Source: Scilla litardierei
Taxonomy: Eukaryota > Streptophyta > Magnoliopsida > Asparagales > Asparagaceae
Assembly (NCBI GenBank): GCA_030789695.1
Contig: CM061142.1
Span: forward strand, 279,117,043 to 279,181,042
DNA: 64,000 nt
Direction of reading: 5' to 3'
Shown: positions 12,432-24,278 of the stretch, in pieces
How the letters are laid out: each line of letters opens with the position of its first letter
How positions within the stretch are numbered: the first letter of the stretch is position 1
Translations under genes and position numbers: made by a program
Notes under the pieces: model-generated
The model's database searches: none
Told to the model about the DNA's origin: nothing
Seen by the model: the letters and a program-made list of their open reading frames with translations, nothing else

Positions 12432-14042
12432 AATGGTTTTGCCTTTGCAAGAGGGAAGGATGTGGCATGCTTAGGTGTAGAAACAAATTTCTTGGCATGC
12501 AAAGAATGAGGATTTTGCTTTTTAGCAAAACATAAAGATTCTTCATTCTTCCTCATCACCTTGTGATCTACATGCTTCTTGTTGGTGTTATTGTTGTACA
12601 AGAAAGCATGGTGATTCTTCTTAGGTGCTTTACAATATTTCTTGTATTTGCACCATAAGAGAAATTAGATGTGGGTTTGGGAACCACATTTTGAATATAA
12701 CCCAAATCTCCTCTATGATTTGCCGGATGTTGTTTTTCCAACAAATCGTGGAGTGAATCCCTAGAATACACAAAGCTTATGAGCTTCCGGGATTCCTCTT
12801 CACATTTCAACGTAAGTTGTTGAATGTGAGCATCTAAGCTAAGGTTTTGAGCAATGAGTTTTTCATTAGAAAGGCTCAATTCCTTAACTTGAGAGAGAAG
12901 TGTGTCTCTCTCACAAGTGTCATAAACAAGCTTTTCATTATGAATATTTTCACTAGAAGATTCTAAATCATGCACCCTACTCATAGCATTATCAAGTTTA
13001 GCTTTCATTTTCTCATATGAGTCTATGCACTTACTTGCCAAATTTGAGGCCACATTTAGGCGGTATTCAAGCTCCTCATAGGATGGCTTTTCCTCCTCGG
13101 CTTCCTCATCACTTTCCTCCTCGCTTGAGCTTGACGAAGACTCTTCCCCATTAGCCATAAAGCAACTTTCTTCTTTGGAGTTGAGCCATGCATCTATCTC
13201 TTTATCGCTAGTGTTAGATGAAGTTGATGAAGAATCATCAAAGGCAACGAAACACCTGAGATCGTGCTCCTTTTCATCCTCTTCTTCATCATTAGATGTG
13301 TCCCCATCAGAATCATCAAATGTGCCAATAAGTCCCTTCTTTTGGTTCTTGACATCGGACTTGGCTTTCCAATGTTTCTTCCCTTTACCCTTACCGGTAT
13401 CTATGTTGGGTTTGGAAGGGCATTCGGTAGCCACATGACCTATTCCACTGCAGTTGAAAAAAACAACTTGTTAGACTGTGAGACAAACTTTGATGAAGAC
13501 ATACCTTGGTTGTCCTTGAGGAATGCCTTGAAATTATTGAATTACTTGGCAAGATCGATGTAGTCATCGTCGTTAAGATCTTCTTTATCTTCACTCTGAG
13601 CTTCTTGTTGGAACTTCTTTTTCCACTTGATTGGCTCCTTCTCACCATGAAGAGCAACCCCCCTTTTCTTCTCGGGCTTGGTTGACTGTATCTCTTCCTT
13701 ATGTTGAAGTAGCACTTCATGAGAGATCTCCAATGTATGCCAAATACTATTGGTCGATTTGCACATGGAGATGCGATCGAACTCATCCGGAGTGAGGGCG
13801 CAATGGAGAACACACATAGCCCTAGCATTGACTTTGATCAAGTCCTTCTCCGCTTTAGTTCTCAAGGCCACGGGTGAAGTAGGCTCCTCGAAAGGTGACT
13901 CCGTTATGTCCCAAAGGTCATGACTCTTCAAGTAGACCATCATCCTGATCTTCCAACTCGGGTAGTTGGTTCCGTTGAAGAGCGGGGGTCGAACGGTAGA
14001 AAGACCTTCTTCATGAGGCGTGGAAGTAGCGTTGAATGCCAT
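12432..14042 (-). pseudogene. gag: E2 Gag, broken and internally deleted
   Basis: It starts MAFNATSTPHEEG at 14042, 37 bases inside the LTR. The first about 165 codons give the copia gag N-terminus (PPLFNGTNYPSW, DEFDRISMCKS). After WHTLEISHEV the text jumps to a Lys-rich linker, so roughly 100 residues of the capsid domain seem deleted by comparison with E1. A frameshift near 13435-13545 separates the zinc-knuckle remnant (NCSGIGHVATEC, first Cys lost). A second open stretch follows (13434-12568) with an acidic Ser-rich linker and a coiled coil. Beyond 12568 it decays to the E1 insertion. Confidence 0.85.
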
Positions 14043-14078
14043 CGTTGCAGTATGCTTTAACCTTGCTCCGATACCAAT

Positions 14079-15910
14079 TGTAGGGATCGTCTAACCCTTG
14101 CAATACTAACAACACACACTAGAGGGGGGTGAATAGTGTAATGGCACTAAAATTGTCTAATTAAAATATAACTTGCAAATGCGGAATTATAAATGCAAGA
14201 GGAATTAAATGGCACAATCAATCCAAACGCGAATACAAAGTTTTACACTGGTTCCCTAAACTTGGGTACAGCCAGCCACACCAATATTCAATATAATCCC
14301 ATACAGAGAAGTGAATACAAATCTCACAAGGAGATACCCCTCAAAGAGGATTTATGCCCTACACAAGGACCCAACCAATCTTACACAAGGATCAAGACTC
14401 CCACACAGAGAATCACTAACTCACACTCGGAGAATTAGGGTTAGACTTACACTAGGACACTAGAACTCCCACAAAGAGAGTTAATTCCCACAAAGAGAAT
14501 TCCCTAGTCCCACAAAGAGACAACCTCTCACAAAGAGAGAAACTCCCACAAAGAGAAATAGGAAAACAAATTACACCCTGTAAAGTAAATACTCTTACCT
14601 ATGCCTTGAGATGCTTACTCATGAATGAATGCAAGGCATGGAAGAGGATCTCCAAGTGTTGGAATATGCTTGAGAGCACTTGGATGATTTCCCTTGAGCT
14701 GGACTTCAATGCATGAAGGAAGATGAATGCTCAATAGAGGGAAATGAGGGAGCTTGAGAGTGACTTATTGATCTCTTGAGATTTTCTATGGAGTCAAGAG
14801 TTATCAAGTGTTGTCAAGAGTTCTCAAGTGATGGCAGCACACTCATATATATAGAAATCCTATATCAAGCCCAAAAAGCCAAAGAAACAGCCAAATGAAC
14901 AAATTTGCAACGGCTAGAAACTGGGTGAAAATGACAGGATCAGTCGACTGATGATCAAAAGACAGTCGACTGATCAACGGCTAGAAAATATCCAACGGCT
15001 ATAATCTGAGCCAGGACAGTCGACTGATGAAGTCAATACAGTCGACTGACAAACAGGACATGCGCCTGTTAATCCTTCAACAGACGACTGCTGCAGGGGA
15101 TGGATCAAAACAGAGAGCTGCACTCTTTCTCCAATTCTTCGCACAGGCGACTGATGTTAATACTACAGTCAATTTTCAAATAGTCAGGCGACTGTACATT
15201 CTACATCAGTCGATTACTATATAATATGGAGAGAAGACAGCGAGATGCAGAGATTGCACTTACGCTAGACAGTCGACTGTTGGCCAAATCCCAAGCGACT
15301 GTAAGTATACAGACGACTGTAAACTGATCGATAGAAGACTGTGCGTAAAGCTAAAGTTTGAGTCAATTGAAATGTTGACTTGAGCTGTGCATATCAGGCG
15401 ACTGTAGAAGGATCTACAGGCGACTGGAAATCACCCAATCGGCTGTGTTTCCCTCATCAGGAGACTGACGGAAAGCCAGCGACTCCAAGTGAGTCTTTGG
15501 ACAGAGTGAACCTATTGGGTTGGATTCTATGATAATCCTAAGGTTCACTAAGATGGTTAAATGCATGTGCATGAATGAGCAAACCATCTAGCAATGCATT
15601 ACATTAACCCTAGACTCAAAAGAGAGAGAACGCAATAAAGTAAATTAGATGGATTACAATACTTTCTTAAGAGTCTAAGTCTTCAATCTTGATGCCTTGA
15701 TTGCTCTCCACCATCTCCAAGCTTTGGCACTCCTTAAGTCCAAACTTTGGCCTTTCTTCACATGATATCCTTCCTTACACCAAGTGATTAGTCTCCAAGA
15801 AAGATATCATTGAAATAAACTGAGAGACTAAAACATGAGATTCATTAGCAACAACATAATGTTGTAATCATCATCAAAATAAGATTGGTATGAAACACCA
15901 ATACTCAACA
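14079..15910 (-). repeat. E2 5' LTR
   Basis: The ends are TG..CA (plus TGTAGGGATC ... ACTCAACA). A PBS (minus TTGGTATCGGAGCAAGG, about 14063-14080) abuts it. The plus strand shows a run of CACAAAGAGAG-type short repeats at about 14400-14575, a TATA-like CATATATATAG near 14846, and a palindrome array with CAGTCGACTG and the variants CAGGCGACTG/CAGTCGCCTG at about 14935-15480. Confidence 0.88.
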
Positions 15911-16279
15911 TGGGCTCTATCCTAGGCTTGCTATAGACCGGCAATAGCGCGAAAGCGTGAGCTTGGTTCTACATTAAGTTGCGACTAGTTCACCTATATT
16001 CAAGCTTAGAAACAATGAAACTTATGAATCACAAGGATGAGAGATGGTCCGTAGTGGGGATTCCCTATCCCTAGACATTTTATTATATTGATATTTCTCT
16101 TGATATTTGAACGATTGTGACTATTATAGCCAAAAATATTCTTTATTCTCATGATAGCTAGGTGATCGGAAAAAGACACAGTCATTTGTCCTCCCTGAGT
16201 TCGATACCCACTCGCCGCTACACTGTGCGCTTGAGGTAAGACTACAAGTCGTTTTTGGGTGTACGCTCAGACGCGATCA
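15911..16279 (+). repeat. A 5' LTR, 3' tail only
   Basis: These 369 bp match 25691-25817 joined to 38169-38402, the A 3' LTR on both sides of E3. It ends ...GCGATCA just before the PBS. The upstream part was separated by the E2 insertion and lies outside the window. Confidence 0.88.
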
Positions 16280-16285
16280 AGTTTG

Positions 16286-16303
16286 TGGCGCCGTTGCCGG
16301 GGA
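16286..16303 (+). other. A primer binding site (tRNA-Asp type)
   Basis: TGGCGCCGTTGCCGGGGA is the minus-strand primer site typical of Athila/Tat gypsy elements, complementary to the tRNA-Asp 3' end (recalled from family knowledge). It lies six bases inside the LTR. Confidence 0.9.
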
Positions 16304-16415
16304 GGCGACAGTGATTTATTTTCCTTACTTAGCTATTTCTTTTTGTTTTATTATTTTTCTTTATTTTACTCCTCTATCGCGCTAACTATTCCATCGAAGC
16401 TCTGTTTTTCTTTGC

Positions 16416-18915
16416 ATGTACACGAGATCGACGGCGGATCCAAATGATATAATATTTGATCCAGAGATCGAACATACTGAGAGGAGGATCAGAGCCGAGA
16501 AGAGACTCAATATAGAGGATAATTTTATTAACCGCCCGGAGACACCGGAAGAACTAGTGGCATGTATGGCGAGGGTTATATCCATCAGAGGTAGGCTTCA
16601 GACTAAGACTTCCTCCACTACTTCTTCCATCGCTATGCTGGAGTTGGCGGTGGATAAGAATTTTGAGCTCAAGACGAGATTAGTGGTCTTAGTGCAACAA
16701 TACCCATTCCATGGGAACTCCCATGAGAACCCACATTATCACCTCCAACTATTCTTGTCCAAGTGCGCCACCTTTCAAATACATGGTGTTTCCGTCGATG
16801 CGATCCGTTTGAGACTCTTCCCCTTCACCCTCAGAGACAAAGCTCTATATTGGTTGAGGACGCAGGCGGAAGGGATATTCACTACTTGGGATGAGTTGGC
16901 TAGTGCTTTTGTTGATAAATTCTACCCGCCATCTAAGACAGTGAAGATTAGGAGCGCACTCATGTCAAGGACTGCAAGAGACCCTATACGAGGCATGGGA
17001 GCGCTTTAAGGATCTACAACATCAGTGCCCCCCTCACAGCATAGAAGCATGGGAGCTAGTTCACAGTTTTTATAATGGACTCCAACCGAGCACTAAGCAA
17101 ATCATAGATGCAACTGCCAACGGAGCCATTCTTTCCAAAACACCGGATGAAGCTACGGCCCTATTAGAGGAGATGGCCTCTAATAATCAACATTGGGGCG
17201 ACGAGCGAGGGCAATCTTCTACCTCCTTGAAGCCCACAAGCATATATGAGGCCAAGGCCGTAGCAGAGCTTTCCAATAAGTTCGACTCTCTCCACAAAGT
17301 AGTGGAGAGAATGGAGAAGTATATCATCGAGCCGCATGGAGCTCCTTCCACATCTACGACGGGGAGCAATATGAGTAATTGGAAAGACCAATCTCAAGCT
17401 ATGTTCGTAGGAGGAGAGCATAGAGAGGGAGACTTGGAACAAGTGCAATATGTTGCGGGGAACTCCGGTTATTGGGCCAACCCGGCCGCAAGGAATCATC
17501 CGGGGTTTTTGTATGCAAATAATAAAGGGGCTCTAAACCCACCGCCGCCGCAACAAACTCAAGCTAGGCCTCCACCTCCACAACCTCAATACCAACCAAG
17601 GGGGCCACCGCAACAAAGTTACCCGCCTAGGCAACAAGCGGGACCGTATAGGCCGCCAGGTTATAACCAAAGTTGGAGAGCTCCAAACCCACCACAAGCT
17701 CAACCACGATCGGATCATGAAGCTAGGGTGGAGGAATTCATGGTGGAGAAAAAAAATCAATGCTAGGTTGACGGTGCAACAAGATTCACTAAATACCATC
17801 ATTGCGCAACTTGAGAGCAACTTGCATTGCTAAACAAAAACACTCTACAATTGCCGGCTCAACCGGAGCCCTATCCACGGAGCAATACCGGTCACATAAA
17901 TGCGGTAGTGGCGGTCACAACTAGGGGCAGGAAGGATACCACTCCTGCCATGGTCCAAACCAAGGAGCCCGTGGAAGAGATTTTGAACGATAAAGAGCTA
18001 GCTACTGAAGAGGAGAGCACAAAAGAGCCGCAAGAAGTTGGAAATTCTGAAATAAAGAAGTCTAATGAGGAGCACACCTACATGTCGCCGGTGCCCTTTC
18101 CACAACGGTTGGCGAGAGCCAAAATAGAGAAGAGGCTCGCCAAGTTCCTTGAGTTTTTGAGGGGAGTAAACCTCAACATACCTTTCTTGGATGCTATAGT
18201 GGAGATCCCGTCGTATGCAAAGTTCTTGAAGGACTTAATATTGGGAAAGAAAAGGAAGGAGAAAATAATGATTGCCGAACAAGGAACTTGGTTCATCGTG
18301 AGGGAAAAGGAGCCCGCGAAATTCAAGGATCCCGGAAGCTTTCGCATCCCATGCACACTTGGAGGAGTCCCATTGCAAAAGGCTTTAGTTGACTTGGGAG
18401 AAAGTGTGAGCCTAATGCCCCTTAGCATGATCCGAAAATTGAATACGGGTACCGACTTGAAGCCAACCGACATGAGAATACAACTATCGGATGGAAGGGT
18501 TACTAGGCCGGTGGGGATTGCGGAGGACATTCAGCTACAAGTTCCGGGAGGGATATGCTTGCCTTGCGAATTCGTCATTATGGACATTAAGGAGGAGGGC
18601 GACACTTCACGACCGTTCCTAGCCACTGTCGGTGTTATAGTCGACGTGCGGGAATGCACCTTATCCTTGAATGTCGGGAACATCGAGGTTGAGCTCCACA
18701 TACCCAAAGCCATGAAGCATATGCCCTACCAAGAGGAGTTGGATTATGTGGACCTCCTTGATGAGGTAATCGACGAAGCCATTCCACATTCTATTGGCAC
18801 TCTCCATGATGATGGCCTTGAAGAAGGCCAAACTTCTAGCAATGAAGAAAAGTTGGAGGACCCTCCGGATAGCTCGACGGTCAATGATAAAGATGACGTG
18901 ATGTCGCAAGGATAA
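16416..18915 (+). pseudogene. gag: A Gag-protease polyprotein, two frameshifts
   Basis: The frame opens MYTRSTADPN at 16416. The gag core includes FPFTLRDKALYWL and FVDKFYPPSKT (about residues 125-185). A frameshift near 16970 moves it to the frame reading YEAWERFKDLQ and then MASNNQHW. A second, an extra A in an A-run near 17755, separates the Pro/Gln-rich linker. The last segment (17827-18915) has PFPQRLARAKIEKRLAKFLE and a protease-like region VDLGESVSLMPLS. The family's Ala after DLG is Glu here, and the LGRPF motif is shortened to RPFLATVG. The C-terminus is acidic. Packaging of element RNA is the expected role; this copy is dead. Confidence 0.88.
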
Positions 18916-20295
18916 GGGAGCTTTGCAAGCTCTCAATGGCCAACAATTCGAAGAAAGCTCCACCGAATAGAAGATCGGTGTCACCGGTGAGGAAGAAGAT
19001 TGGTTCTAGCTCAAGCTTGGGGGACTTATCCCCCAACTCTACCCATGATGAGGGGACGTCGAGGAAAGCCCACAAGCATCAACAACCAAATCCAAGTGAC
19101 CTTCCCGGCATGTTTGATGGGCGTATCTCACATGCGCCCAATATCACGCGCAAAACGAGAATCATAAGGGGTCGAGCTCATGACCTTAAACGAGCGCTTG
19201 TCGGGAGGCAACCCAACGGTTTTATATCATTTTCAGTTGATTTTTATTTTTATCTTAGATTTTTCTTAGTGTTTAGAGTCTAGCGTCTATAAAAATCGTG
19301 ACAACGGGCCGTATTTTTGATGGCAGTAGATGGAGAACGAGAGATCATTCATATGGAGGAGAGCCAAGGCAAGGGAGAGCACTCCAGGAATGCGATCCGG
19401 CCTCAAGAGAAGGCATGGACTGACTGGAGGAAGAAAAACAGATAATAGAGCGAAAACAGAGAGCCGTTACAGAAAATAGGATGCCACTCGGCTGAGTAAC
19501 ATATGTCACTCGGCCGAGCAAAGACTCCATTCGACCGAGTGGAGTACAGATCAGGGAATATCGTTCTGACCAACTCTCTGTTTTTTTTGGGATTTACAGT
19601 ATAATTTGTCACTCGGGTGAGTGACTTGTCACTCTACCGAGTGAATCAGATACCATGCACGCTCGAAAAATTGCCAAGTAGCTATGCCACTCGGCCGAAT
19701 GGAACTTATCCCTTCGGCCAAGTGGGAAAAGTCACTCGGCCGAGTCACAACTTCCATATAGATATGCTGAGCGGGCTGCGCAAATTTCGAAAAGTAAAAA
19801 TCCCCAATCTTCGACTGAGCCCGCTGCCGCTTACCTCCCTTCGCTCGAATCGCTACCCCCCTCGCCTGATCCCACGCTGCCGTCGGCCGACGTTCACCGC
19901 CGACCGACGCCGACGCCAGACCGTCGCCGACGCCGCCCCAGCCGTCGCTCCCGCCGCCTTTCACCCCCAATTCGCCCCGAATTTTGAATTTCTCCTCCAT
20001 TCTCCCATTTCGTATGCACATTGCGCCCCAAACTAAAATCAACTCCTATATATATCTGTCATCCCCTAGCTCCCCCATGTATATTGATTATCATTCGCTG
20101 ATTCTATTGTTTACTTTTTAGGTTAGCTTGGGGGAGCTTGGGGGAGCTTGGGGGAGCTTTTGGACACACTCGGAGCCTCGCAGAGGATGCGTTCTTTGCA
20201 CACATTAGATTTTGCACTCGCGGCGTGCTCAGGTATGCTCGTTTCATTACATAGCACGTCGCATTTTTTTTGGGTGGGCACGACTTGCGGTACTC
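18916..20295 (+). promoter_or_regulatory. A protease-ORF1 spacer: palindrome array, C-rich leader, TATA
   Basis: There is no pol here. GGGAGGCAACCCA at 19203-19215 is a marker that normally follows Athila pol. At 19470-19745 lie repeated CACTCGGCCGAGTG-like palindromes, the same motif as in A's LTR. A GC-rich, C-biased stretch follows (19850-19990), then CCTATATATATC at about 20045 as a TATA candidate. Three tandem copies of AGCTTGGGGGAG lie at about 20123-20158, just before the ORF1 start at 20296. Confidence 0.55.
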
Positions 20296-22401
20296 ATGCC
20301 GCCTCGCCTTAGGCCACGTACCCAGGAGTCTGCTTCCAAGCGGAAGAAGTCAGGTGATCCTGGCTCCTCTTCTACTAGGGCGGACTCCCCTCCACCTATC
20401 CCACCACCACCTACACAGCCGCCTCCTGTCGATCCCATTCCACCACCTGCACAGCCTGCCCCCGCGTTCGATGCGATGGGGATTACGTTTCAAGATGACG
20501 CCCAGCGCGCCAGATTCGAGCGTATCTCCCATCGCTCGTTCGTACCCACTAGGTCTGTGCACCTCGCCGACTTTGAGCGCCTAGAGGTTCTAGATGGGCT
20601 ACTCCAGTTGTATGACAGTGTGGGGTGGCGTGATTTCTTGTCGGTGTCGGCGGACACTTATATCCGCCCGACACTAGAGCTCCTTAGCTCTATTGAGCAG
20701 ACCGCTGGAGGATGCTCATTTTGCCTCATGGATCAGGAGTGCCAGGTCACTCTTGACATGCTCCGAGCATTCTTCTAGTGGCCCGATGTCCCTGACCCAG
20801 ACCGTGCTTACGCTCCCACGCACATCCCACCCCGTCGTTCGACACCCACGCTTTCTAGACCCAGATTACAAGATCACCCCTTGCCTTTGACCCTAGTAGG
20901 GCCAAGGCCTCTGCCGTCCTCCACCCGTGCCTCCGCATTGCACAGCGCCTTATGGCGACCACTTTTCTTGAGAGATACGAGCCCGGGACGTTGTCGACAC
21001 CAGAGCTCTACCTGCTCTATGCGATGACACGTCCCAGGGTTTTTGATAGAGCGGACGTCCTGGTCCTCGCTGCAGAGATTGATATCACCAGTTGGTACAT
21101 CAACCGCATCATTATTTCTGTCGACACTCGGACGCCTATTTGTTGCGGCGGTCTGATTACCCTCTTGGCCCTTATGACTGGCGTCAACCTACCTACTGAC
21201 TTGCTTCGACCGCCGAGCCCCACTTCACTATCGATAGACGTTATGGCCCGGATGAGGATGATGCGTCCTCATGGTCGTCAGCACTGGGTGTGGCTCTACG
21301 GTCCTTTCGCTGCTGATTACATGATTCTCCCGAGCCCTGCTCGGACTCATATAGGACCCATGGGCAGAGATTGGATTCCAGTGATGGATCTCCTCATCCC
21401 CGCCCCTTACGTACTAGAGCCCGAGGGTGCTCAGCAGGATCCCCTCATTCCACCCCAGGACCCCGTGATCCCTCAGCCTGCATATGACCCGTCTAGCGAT
21501 GGATCTCGTCATCCCTGCCCCTTACGTACTAGAGCCCAAGGGTGCTCAACAGGATCCCCTCATTCCACCCCAGGACCCCGTGATCCCTCAGCCTGCACAT
21601 GACCCGTTTGCACCTCCCGACACCTCTGTCCACACAATTGTTAGTGTCGGGAGCACTTTTACTGAGTTCTCGTCCACCACCGCCACCACCTCTGTGCCCA
21701 TTTCTGTCGATCTCATTTCTGCTACTAGCCTTGAACGTCCCACTACCATTTTAAAGAGCGACAAGACCTCCTTTACCACCACAGTGGCAGCCCTGTCCTC
21801 ACTTTTGTTCTCGACTCCTGGGGAGTCGCTTTCTGTGCCCTTCACGGCTGCCCCAGCTGTTGACTCGTCTATCCCCACTATTGTTGTCTTCTCTGAGAGC
21901 GTCGTGACGGCTGTCCCTACTTCTGTGTCACTGACCTCTCTGCCCGCCTCGTCGTCCGTTTTCACTCCAGCTTCTGTTGCTGCTCCTTCCTTGTCTATCT
22001 TGCCTGCGTATCAGCCTCACACAGAGGCCGAGCGGCACTAAGCGAGCACAGCACCTGAGCACCACACCATAGCTGCACCCATCCTTTACGGCGACTGAGT
22101 GAGACAGCCCCGTTCTTCACCTGTTCGACCTGTTCGACCCACTGCTCCACCTCCCCCTGACACACTAGTTCATAGCATTTGTGCTCTTGAGGGGGTAGTT
22201 AGTGGACTCAGAGGAGACTTTAGGGCTCTCTCCACCACCGCCAGTGCTGTCCAGACCCGCGTCGCCATACTTCCTAGTATTCAGGCTTGCCTGAAACAGA
22301 TTCTTGCGCGTCTGCCCCTGCCACCCACACCCACCCAGCAGCCACCACACCCACCACCACCTCTGCCACATGACGGTGCTGGTGCACCCCCACCCCCTTA
22401 G
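20296..22401 (+). pseudogene. A ATHILA ORF1-like protein, degenerate
   Basis: It starts MPPRLRPRTQES with a basic, Pro-rich N-terminus. FQDDAQRARFERISHRSF and LLQLYDSVGWRDFL match the ATHILA ORF-1 family. A TAG at 20776 follows DMLRAFF, and reading resumes at 20952 (MATTFLERYEPG) with the conserved GLITLLALMTGV region. A 115 bp tandem duplication (21383-21612) shifts the frame, after which a Ser/Thr/Val-rich stretch runs to 22041. A Pro-rich tail with a short coiled coil runs from 22099 to 22401. The family's function is not established. Confidence 0.8.
21383..21612 (+). repeat. 115 bp tandem duplication inside A ORF1
   Basis: Copies begin at 21383 and 21498 (both GATGGATCTC). They encode nearly the same PAPYVLEPxGAQQDPLIPPQ segment in two frames. 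Because 115 is not a multiple of 3, the duplication itself breaks the ORF. Confidence 0.9.
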
Positions 22402-24278
22402 GCACACACTGGATGCCTTCCACATTTTTGTTGTCGATACGCTGGATACTTTTTGTGAGCCTGCTGATTTTGCACCCCTCCTCCACACACTGTTTTGTTC
22501 ACCTTATGGTCCTATCTGTATATATCTATTTGGGAGAGAGGGAGTACTTTTTGGCGACACTCATATCTGGACTATTTTGATCTCTGCATGCATCACCCGC
22601 ATTCTCATATCATTTTCTTTCATTTTTTCCATCATGCATACATCCTCACCCACCCTACCCATATTTTTTCTCTCGGTGTGCCACACTTTGCACATTGAGG
22701 ACACTGTGCACTTTAGCTTGGGAGAGTGAGTTCTCACACTTTTCATGTTTTGTCGCCTTTTATTTTTATTTTCCCACCTTTACTTCGTTTTTACACCCAT
22801 TTTCACCCACTTTTTCCTTTATTATCATGCATCAAGTTTTTTCTATTTCTTGAGTGTGCTGCATTGTACATTAGTAGTTTTCATTTCCTTTTTATCATTA
22901 TTTCTTTCATCTTTCTGCTAGAGTGAATTTTCTGTGATGATGATGACGTGATGTTAGCTTATCTCTATATGCATATTACTTTGTCATGCCATAGTTTTTA
23001 TTTCAGATATCATATGCTATGTCTTGATATGCATTTGAGATAGTAACCCACACTTTCACGCATGAATATGGATGAAATTCTTTTATTAGCTGAGCCTGAT
23101 GATTTTCACTGCATACTCTTCGTAGAAAACACACCAAGCTTCACGCATTGATTGCTTATATCTGGAGTACTGCTTTCTTTTCTTATGTCACTTCTTATTG
23201 CATGAAAATTGTATGCTTCACTTTCAGGTTGAATGAATGTATGTTAGGTTGATATAACTGGATTAGTTTACTTTCTAAGATTAAACTGAGTAGATTACAT
23301 TGCTCTGCTAAAAGTTGTCATGCACGTTATATAGAGTGAACCGAGTGTTACATATATTTCTTTCTCCACATATCTTGAGCATTATTTCTATACTTATATT
23401 CATTGATGAATCTCCCTTTAGCGATTCTATCATTGGCATTTCCCCCGTCATGAAATTCCATGCTCCAATTCCCCAAAATCAAAAAGAAAAAATATATAAG
23501 AATATCTTTATATCTTTTGATTTGGAATCTCAGATGTATATATGTTATTAAAAAAAGAAAAAAAAGAAAAGAAAAGAAAAGAGAAAAGAAGCTTATACAT
23601 GATCCCATACATACTCTTGCTCTCTTTCTTCCCTCTTTTGTTTTTATTTTTATTGAAGCTTCAAAGATGCGGAATGTAGTTATTGATTTACTTATGCCAC
23701 CACGCTTATAGATAAACTTGGGGGAGAGGATCCAATGATGTGTGAGAGTGTGACTACTTGACTATGCATGACAACCTAAGCTAGGTAATTTTCTATACTC
23801 GGTGAGATTACTGAAAGTTTTATGAAATCCAGGAATTGAAACTTAGCATGCATTTCACGAAAACCATACCTTTCTATTCTTATTGATCCATGATGTGTGA
23901 TATCTCTTATACTCCAAATAGAAAGCATTCAATTGAAAAGTGGGTGGTCTATGATTATGTATACTGCTTTAGATGCTTCAGACGATGTTAATTCTAGAAC
24001 GATTCCATTTTTCATGTTGCTTTCATATTCTCGGGTTTTCTATTTTGAATGCATCCATATGGCTGTGATATTGAGATGAAAATCTTTGGCATGTGTTTTA
24101 TATTTGTCGTATGCTATATGAGTAAGCAAGGCCCACATCCTGAGAAAATGATCTAGCACATCTCTCTTTGCTTTCTTTCTTTATTTTCTATCTCTTCCGT
24201 TTTTTCTTTTTATTATTTTTCCCATCGGGTTCGCCTTTTACTTATCTTCCTCGAGTAAGAGGTAACCTTGGGGGATTT
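22402..24278 (+). other. A 3' noncoding region with repeated PPT-like tracts
   Basis: AT- and pyrimidine-rich, with no credible gene. PPT-like CTTGGGAGAGTGAG at about 22718, CTTGGGGGAGAGG at about 23717 and CTTGGGGGATTT at 24268-24278 follow the same pattern; the last abuts the 3' LTR and is the likely true PPT. An A/G-rich low-complexity tract lies at about 23549-23592. Confidence 0.6.

Larger units (their letters stand above)
12432..15910 (-). mobile_element. E2: truncated Ty1/copia (Sirevirus-like) element
   Basis: Only the 5' LTR, PBS and gag of this element are in the window. Its gag is cut at 12432 by E1, and the remainder must lie left of the window. Its LTR carries CAGTCGACTG palindromes, shared with E4, but its gag and LTR text differ from E4. 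It is inserted in the 5' LTR of Athila element A; the sequence after 15910, TGGGC, is the candidate right target duplication. Confidence 0.85.

Noticed and set aside
16286..16303. tRNA gene fragment
   Set aside because: Only the 18 nt primer binding site is present; no cloverleaf. No tRNA or rRNA gene was seen in the window.
23549..23592. A/G-rich tract as a PPT
   Set aside because: It lacks the G5 core of the other Athila tracts and is a simple low-complexity repeat.
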